Below the pieces are notes generated by a model that worked only from the letters and a program-made list of their open reading frames with translations, was not told where the DNA came from and did no database searches. From contig JBFXAM010000148.1 of the NCBI GenBank assembly GCA_050184295.1, positions 1 through 9,861 of the forward strand: DNA of 9,861 nt, in the 5' to 3' direction. Source of the stretch: JBFXAM01 sp050184295. Lineage in GTDB: Bacteria > Planctomycetota > Phycisphaerae > UBA1845 > Fen-1342. Below are positions 5,974 through 9,861 of this stretch, one piece after another (the first letter of the stretch is position 1; every line of letters starts with the position of its first letter). The position numbers were made by a program, and so were the translations under genes.

Positions 5974-7442
5974 TTGGCGGACTCCGACTGGAGCCGCTTG
6001 CGAAACTGCACCAGCTTGTTGAACGCGGGCTTGGGCGCGAGGTCCTCGCGCAGTACGCCGGCGCTGGGGATCACGCCGTGGGGCGTGTCGGCGAGCAAGT
6101 GCAGACAGATGTTCTCGACGTAGGGCTTGGAGAGCGCGATCTCGGAAAGCGTGACCAGCCAATCGGCCTGTGTGGCTTCCGACCACGGGGTTTTCCAGTA
6201 GCCGCCGAGACCGATCGAGGGCGTCGAGGGCACGCCGACGGCGGTGATGTGAATGGGCTTTCCAAGATTGGCGAGCCGGTCGATGAGCGCGCTGATCTGA
6301 AGAAAATCGCGGAGGTGATAGCCGTCGCTGTCGAGGCCGAAGACGAACTGTAGTCCGAAGGCGTCGAAGGGGATGCCGCTCTGCACGGCCATGTCGGCGT
6401 ACAGGAGCGGCGGAATCGTGCGCTGGTTGCGAGCGTAGTACTCGCCGAAGGGCTGGGTGATGTCGAGCACGACCTGGGCGCGCGGCGCGACCTGCTTGGT
6501 CACCTGCGCCGCCATTCGCGTCAGCTCCATGATCTGTTCGAAGCTGAATGAAAAGACGCTGTCGGCGTGCAGCCCGCCGGCGACCACCCAGCTGTTGATC
6601 TGCGATGCGTAGCGCTGCACCGTGCGGCGGACGTGCTCGCGCGAGTATTCGAGGATCGACTCGTGGTCGTTCTCCCAGATGTACATCCAGTCGGGCACGA
6701 ACCGCACGCCGAAATTCAGCAGCGGTCCGCCGCGAACCCCCAGCTTGGCGCTGTTGGCGAGCTTGATCCACTCGTCGGTCGATTCGAACCGCGTCTCCTG
6801 CTCCTTGGGCTGGATCTCGCGCCACACGAACGGCACGCGAATGAAGTCGAACGCCTCGGTCAGCCGCTTGGCCACTGCCGCCGGCGCGGGGCCGTGCGGA
6901 GCGGCGACGCCGAGGAACGGCTTGGCGAACCCGCCGGCCTGCTGACGGCGCGCGAGAAAGACGGTGGCATGAAAGCGGCACATGCGCTCCGACGCTTCGA
7001 GGCTGAGCGCGAGGGCTTCGTCGGCGGCGCGGGCGGCGGCGGCGGGGTCGTCGATCTTCTCCAGCGCCGTGATGAACAGGTCGCGGGCGCGATCGATCTC
7101 GTTGGCGATGTCCTCCATCCCGGGATAGTCGAACAGTCCCCACTCCTCGCGCTTCTGGCTGATGCGCATCAGGCGGTGGCGGGCGAGCTCGACGTGCAGG
7201 TGATAGGGCTTGTCGAGCGCCGGAAGACGCGTCGTCTCAAGCTGGTAGACGCCGCAGTTTTTCGCCGGCCACAACAGCGACAGTCCGGCCGGCGTGTTCG
7301 CGCGCGGGTCGCAGCGGATCGTGTGGTTCGCGCTGCTGAACTCCGCCCGCAGCGGCACCGAGTCGGCGCCGAACGCGTGCGCCCCGTGCAGCTCGGCGGC
7401 ATACCGCTCGTTCGTGGGCGGGCAGGTCAGGAATCGAAGCAC
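5970..7442 (-). CDS. GH10-like TIM-barrel protein lacking catalytic glutamates
   Basis: From GTG 7442 (GGGAG 10 bases upstream) the product has 490 residues; an in-frame GTG at 7517 would add 25 that look non-coding (Gly/Pro/Arg). Residues 1-90 look like a beta-rich module ending in ETTRLPALDKPYHLHVELAR, 91-170 are helical, and about 175-485 resemble a family 10 glycoside hydrolase barrel: LGVRGGPLLNFGVRFVPDWM (234-253) aligns with the RGHxLVWHxxxPxW strand and LREDLAPKPAF (464-474) with the usual C-terminal LLFDxxxxPKPAY. The acid/base motif WDVVNE is WVVAGG (285-290) and the nucleophile motif ITELDV is ITAVGV (399-404), so both catalytic Glu appear lost. No signal peptide is seen, so it may be cytosolic. 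I recall similar planctomycete proteins often labelled endo-1,4-beta-xylanase; enzymatic activity should not be assumed. It overlaps the ComEA-like gene. Confidence 0.75.
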   Translation of the reverse strand: MLRFLTCPPTNERYAAELHGAHAFGADSVPLRAEFSSANHTIRCDPRANTPAGLSLLWPAKNCGVYQLETTRLPALDKPYHLHVELARHRLMRISQKREEWGLFDYPGMEDIANEIDRARDLFITALEKIDDPAAAARAADEALALSLEASERMCRFHATVFLARRQQAGGFAKPFLGVAAPHGPAPAAVAKRLTEAFDFIRVPFVWREIQPKEQETRFESTDEWIKLANSAKLGVRGGPLLNFGVRFVPDWMYIWENDHESILEYSREHVRRTVQRYASQINSWVVAGGLHADSVFSFSFEQIMELTRMAAQVTKQVAPRAQVVLDITQPFGEYYARNQRTIPPLLYADMAVQSGIPFDAFGLQFVFGLDSDGYHLRDFLQISALIDRLANLGKPIHITAVGVPSTPSIGLGGYWKTPWSEATQADWLVTLSEIALSKPYVENICLHLLADTPHGVIPSAGVLREDLAPKPAFNKLVQFRKRLQSESAK

Positions 7443-7671
7443 GAGCCGAAAACTCCCGGGCGGGTGCTCGGGGCCGACGCCGCCCGGCCGCGCGCCGCCG
7501 CAGCGTCCCGTTGGCACTCATCCTACGGGCGCGCAACGCGGAGCGAAAGCGCCGCGCGGGAATGGCGCGCCGGCGCCCCAACCGCGGCGGCGCCGATCGG
7601 CCGAGCGGTCATCGCAAGCTGAGATTCTGCAACGTGGAAGGAACCCGAACCGCGCGCCGGCCCCGGCCACA

Positions 7672-8121
7672 CTATTCCGGGCGAATCGTCACACGCACGT
7701 CGTCGGTGGCGGACGCGAAGCCGTCGACCACCGTCACTCGAAACATCAGCGTGACCTCGCCGGACACGTCCGCGGGTGCGTCGAAGCTGCTGATCGACGA
7801 GAACATCTGGTCGAGCGTCACGAGGGGCTCGCCCTCGACTTGCTGCCAGATGAACAGCAGCGCGTTGCGGTCCGGGTCGGTCGACAGCGCCGCGTCGAGC
7901 ACGACCAGGTCGCCGGGCTTGACGACGACGTCATCGCCGGCCGCCGCGACCGGCGGACGGTTGTTCAGCGACGCGTCGAATTGATCGCGGACGAGGTTGT
8001 CCGGTGGATCGAAGTCGGGGAATTGCACTAGCTCGCTCAGCACCGGACAGCCGCCGAGCGCGAGCGGCAGAAGCGCGAAACATCCGATCACGGTCGCGCG
8101 GAACTTCATCGAACGCGGCAT
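7672..8121 (-). CDS. Lipoprotein with PKD-like domain
   Basis: ATG 8121 is chosen because GAGGAG lies 8 bases upstream; the frame remains open further upstream but is low-complexity, and ATG 8109 is a second choice. The 149-residue product begins MPRSMKFRATVIGCFALLPL and carries a lipobox LALGGC, so it should be lipidated on Cys25 and held in a membrane. After a linker, NRPPVAAAGDDVVVKPGD starts an Ig-like PKD/REJ-type beta sandwich with LDAALSTDP, FIWQQVEG and VTVVDGFASATDDVRVTI, covering about residues 54-148. Such domains are usually protein or carbohydrate binding modules; no catalytic part is present. It lies about 230 bases upstream of the GH10-like gene on the same strand; the gap holds no recognisable promoter or clear terminator. 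Function beyond binding is not known. Confidence 0.82.
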   Translation of the reverse strand: MPRSMKFRATVIGCFALLPLALGGCPVLSELVQFPDFDPPDNLVRDQFDASLNNRPPVAAAGDDVVVKPGDLVVLDAALSTDPDRNALLFIWQQVEGEPLVTLDQMFSSISSFDAPADVSGEVTLMFRVTVVDGFASATDDVRVTIRPE

Positions 8122-8240
8122 GCGCGGAACTCCTCGGCGCGGCGGGCGTGCCGCGCCACAAGCTGCCGGGGGTCGGCCCCGAGGTCCACGCCGCCCGATC
8201 GAACGCGGCGCGGAGGCTCGCGACGGAAGCGCGAAGAGGC

Positions 8241-8270
8241 TTGCCGGCGCTCCCAACGCCGAATTATACT
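8241..8270 (+). promoter_or_regulatory. Candidate promoter, with an overlapping reverse -10 box
   Basis: On the plus strand TTGCCG (8241-8246) and TATACT (8265-8270) are 18 bases apart, driving toward the gene at 8477 with a leader near 200 bases. On the minus strand a perfect TATAAT (8268-8263) overlaps it and points at the lipoprotein gene, but without a good -35. It is the most AT-rich stretch of this gap. Confidence 0.5.
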
Positions 8271-8373
8271 GACCTCATCAAGCATATCGGCTGGCTCGGG
8301 CGGCCGCTGCAACGCTCGGCTGAACCGCAGACCACCGCTGGCGAGCGAAAACACGCGTTCATCGCAGGGCGCA

Positions 8374-8396
8374 GGACGCGCGGGAGCTGCGCGTCC
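8374..8396 (+). other. Perfect 8-bp hairpin in the leader of the zinc-ribbon gene
   Basis: GGACGCGC (8374-8381) pairs fully with GCGCGTCC (8389-8396) around a 7-base loop. It lies between the candidate promoter and ATG 8477 and is not followed by a T run, so it is not a standard terminator. It could be a leader RNA structure or chance pairing in GC-rich DNA. Confidence 0.35.
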
Positions 8397-8476
8397 GGCG
8401 ACCACGTGTCTGAAATCTCGAATCGGCAGCCGCTCTGGGCGCGGGGCGTCCGCGGGCGGTCGCGAGGAGCCGCAAC

Positions 8477-8977
8477 ATGTCGCAAACCCCCGACACCGAA
8501 GTGCTCTGTGAAGAATGCGGCGCCACGATCTATCCCGAGCATTTGCAGGCCCATACGGCCGAACGCTGGTCCGGGCGGCTGCTGTGCCCGCATTGCCTGC
8601 GCGAAAAGCGGGGGGCGAGCGGCGCCGGCGTCTCGGCAAGCGACGAGGCGACCGTCGCACTGGTGGACGAGGCGCCGGACCGGCCCATGACCAGCAGCGC
8701 CGTTCGGGCGTTCGGCGACGGCGGGATCACGGCCCAGCGCGGGGTTGCCGCGGAGGCGAAGTACCGCCGGCCGCTGGCCCCCGACTCGCCGTGGGCGACG
8801 CGCTGCAAGACGTTTCATTGCAAGCTCACGGACGCGTCCATCGCGCACCTGAACCAGCAGGTGAACGAGTGGGCGGATCACCACGATGACGTGATGATCA
8901 AGTTCGCGACCACGACGGTGGGAACCATCGAGGGCAAGCATCTCGATCCGCACTTGATCGTCACCGTGTTCTACTAA
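8477..8977 (+). CDS. Zinc-ribbon protein with conserved C-terminal domain, function unknown
   Basis: ATG 8477 has GAGGAG 7 bases upstream. The 166-residue product has two parts joined by a low-complexity linker (~45-95). Residues 11-40 form a four-cysteine zinc ribbon, CEEC (11-14) and CPHC (37-40). Residues 106-166 form a compact domain, WATRCKTFHCKLTDASIAHL followed by NEWADHH, IKFATTTVGTIEGK and HLIVTVFY, which looks like a small alpha/beta fold ending in two strands. I recall similar C-terminal domains in other planctomycete proteins but no assigned function. There is no signal peptide or membrane helix, so it is probably cytosolic. It is the only plus-strand gene in the window, diverging from the PKD lipoprotein and converging on selD. 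A regulatory or RNA/DNA-binding role is possible because of the ribbon but is not shown. Confidence 0.82.
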   Translation: MSQTPDTEVLCEECGATIYPEHLQAHTAERWSGRLLCPHCLREKRGASGAGVSASDEATVALVDEAPDRPMTSSAVRAFGDGGITAQRGVAAEAKYRRPLAPDSPWATRCKTFHCKLTDASIAHLNQQVNEWADHHDDVMIKFATTTVGTIEGKHLDPHLIVTVFY

Positions 8978-9035
8978 CCGAGCGTCGCGACCGTGCCGTC
9001 TTGAAACAACCCCACCGCCCCGGAAAACCGGCATC

Positions 9036-9064
9036 CACAGGGATCCTCTTTCCGGGATCCCGTG
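9036..9064. other. Inverted repeat in the convergent gap
   Basis: GGGATCC (9040-9046) pairs with GGATCCC (9055-9061) around an 8-base loop, and CAC (9036-9038) with GTG (9062-9064) extends the stem across one bulged A. It lies 59 bases past the stop of the plus-strand zinc-ribbon gene and could end or protect transcripts from either side, but it has no T run. Confidence 0.35.
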
Positions 9065-9076
9065 CGCGGCACAACC

Positions 9077-9109
9077 GAAAACAAGGGGGAGCCGGGCATC
9101 TTGCCCGGT
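9077..9109 (-). terminator. Candidate terminator of selD
   Basis: CCGGGCA (9092-9098) and TGCCCGG (9102-9108) form a 7-bp stem with a 3-base loop. Read on the minus strand it is followed by a C-rich stretch and then TTGTTTT, about 95 bases past the selD stop codon. The distance between stem and T run weakens the call. Confidence 0.4.
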
Positions 9110-9202
9110 GCATCGTTGTCAAGCGGCGCGCCGCCCGCGGGCCGCACCGTGAATCGTGTCCGGTTCACGCACACACAACGTCCGCGCACGCGCGTCGAAC
9201 TG

Positions 9203-9861
9203 CTACGCCACGACGCGGATCCGCGCCTCACCCGGCGGCTCAACGCGGCCGACCACCACGGCGCAGGGCGTGCCGGCTTCGCGCAGTTGCGCGAGCAGGT
9301 CTTCGCAGCGCTCCGCCGCCACGCTGAACAGCAGCCCGCCGGAAGTCTGCGCGTCCATCAGCACGCCCGCGAGCGCGGGCTCGACGGCGTCGGCCACCAC
9401 GAGCTGATCCGCGAGGAAGGTGCGCGCGCCGCCGGCGACGCGCGTCAGCACGCCGGCCCGGGCCATCTCCAGCGCGTGCTCCATCAGCGGCGCCGAGCGG
9501 GCGTGCAGCGCGATCGTCGCGCCGCTGCCCTCGGCCATCTCGAACGCATGCCCGACCAGTCCGAATCCGGTGATATCGGTGCAGGCGTGCACCCCGACGT
9601 TCGCCGCCGCGTCGCGCGCCCCGCGGTTCAGCGTCGTCATGACGCGAATCGCCTCGTGCAGCGCGTTCTCGGGCAGCTTGCCGCCTTTCACCGCACTGGT
9701 GAGGATGCCCGACCCGAGCGGCTTGGTCAGCACGAGCAAGTCGCCGGGTCGGGCGCCCGTGTTGGTCCAGATGCGCCCCGGATGCACGGTGCCGGTGACG
9801 GCGAGGCCGTACTTCACCTCCGCATCGCGGACGCTGTGGCCGCCGACAACGACTGCACCCG
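9203..9861 (-). CDS. selD: Selenide, water dikinase (selenophosphate synthetase), C-terminal part
   Basis: The frame is open from the right edge to TAG 9205-9203, so the 5' end lies outside; about 219 residues are visible. The enzyme converts selenide and ATP to selenophosphate, AMP and phosphate, the selenium donor for selenocysteine and selenouridine synthesis. Recognisable segments are VVVGGHSVRD near the edge, then KYGLAVTGTVHP, DLLVLTKPLGSGIL, TDITGFGLVGHAFEMA and LMDAQTSGGLL, all characteristic of SelD and the related AIRS/PurM fold. The catalytic Cys or Sec residue and the N-terminal Gly-rich loop lie outside the window, so whether this is a selenoprotein form cannot be told. GTG 9817 is an internal codon, not the start. 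No selA, selB, selU/mnmH or tRNA-Sec is visible here. It converges on the plus-strand zinc-ribbon gene. Confidence 0.95.
   Translation of the reverse strand, partial: GAVVVGGHSVRDAEVKYGLAVTGTVHPGRIWTNTGARPGDLLVLTKPLGSGILTSAVKGGKLPENALHEAIRVMTTLNRGARDAAANVGVHACTDITGFGLVGHAFEMAEGSGATIALHARSAPLMEHALEMARAGVLTRVAGGARTFLADQLVVADAVEPALAGVLMDAQTSGGLLFSVAAERCEDLLAQLREAGTPCAVVVGRVEPPGEARIRVVA

Larger units (their letters stand above)
8122..8476. other. 355-base divergent intergenic region
   Basis: Separates the minus-strand PKD lipoprotein from the plus-strand zinc-ribbon gene. It contains overlapping opposite -10 boxes at 8263-8270 and a strong hairpin at 8374-8396; no credible gene is seen on either strand. 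Confidence 0.6.

Noticed and set aside
5596..7143. 515-codon minus frame over the GH10-like gene
   Set aside because: Only its last 125 codons (the ComEA-like protein) look like protein; the rest is arginine-rich and out of frame with the GH10-like gene.
8264..9034. 256-codon minus frame opposite the zinc-ribbon gene
   Set aside because: The plus-strand frame has a good ribosome site, paired cysteine motifs and a well-structured end; the minus frame is a shadow.
9198..9861. SECIS element or tRNA-Sec near selD
   Set aside because: No in-frame UGA with a following hairpin and no tRNA-like fold were seen; the 5' end of selD is outside the window.

Overview
The window looks like chromosomal DNA of a Planctomycetota bacterium, probably Phycisphaerae-like. 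This is an inference from gene content: paralogous prepilin-type proteins beginning FTLIELLVVIAIIALLI, a secreted propeller protein ending in a duplicated NNFDI-type dockerin-like tail, a GH10-like protein with an extra N-terminal module, and a high-G+C genome with GTG starts. No 16S gene or other strict marker is present.

Layout. Positions 1-4500 read on the minus strand and form a surface-protein and pilin-like region. A short membrane zinc-ribbon protein (4089-3763) is followed by a complete prepilin-like protein (3648-2593), a secreted seven-repeat propeller protein with a dockerin-like tail (2462-876), an orphan C-terminal fragment of the same prepilin family directly behind the propeller stop codon (875-426), and the first 224 bases of another prepilin paralogue running off the left edge. 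The two intact prepilin 5' ends are about 91% identical over 200 bases, so this is a young tandem family that has been rearranged.

Positions 4504-7442, also minus strand, hold a compact cluster: a GH10-fold protein whose two expected catalytic glutamates are replaced, a ComEA-like helix-hairpin-helix protein whose GTG start overlaps the preceding stop codon, and mannose-6-phosphate isomerase (manA). A PKD-domain lipoprotein (8121-7672) lies upstream and may or may not belong to the same transcript. From an AT-rich core at 8263-8270 it diverges from a plus-strand 166-residue zinc-ribbon protein (8477-8977), which converges on the C-terminal part of selenophosphate synthetase (selD, minus, off the right edge). 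Hairpins fill the convergent gap.

Most unusual points: a run of nine G (minus strand) in the signal-peptide region of the propeller gene, placed so that one extra G would fuse a strongly SD-led upstream GTG to the gene (a candidate phase switch or an assembly indel); a GH10-like protein without catalytic glutamates; and the broken prepilin copy joined to the propeller gene's stop codon. I see no CRISPR array, transposase, integrase, tRNA or rRNA, and no single new multi-gene defence or mobile system.
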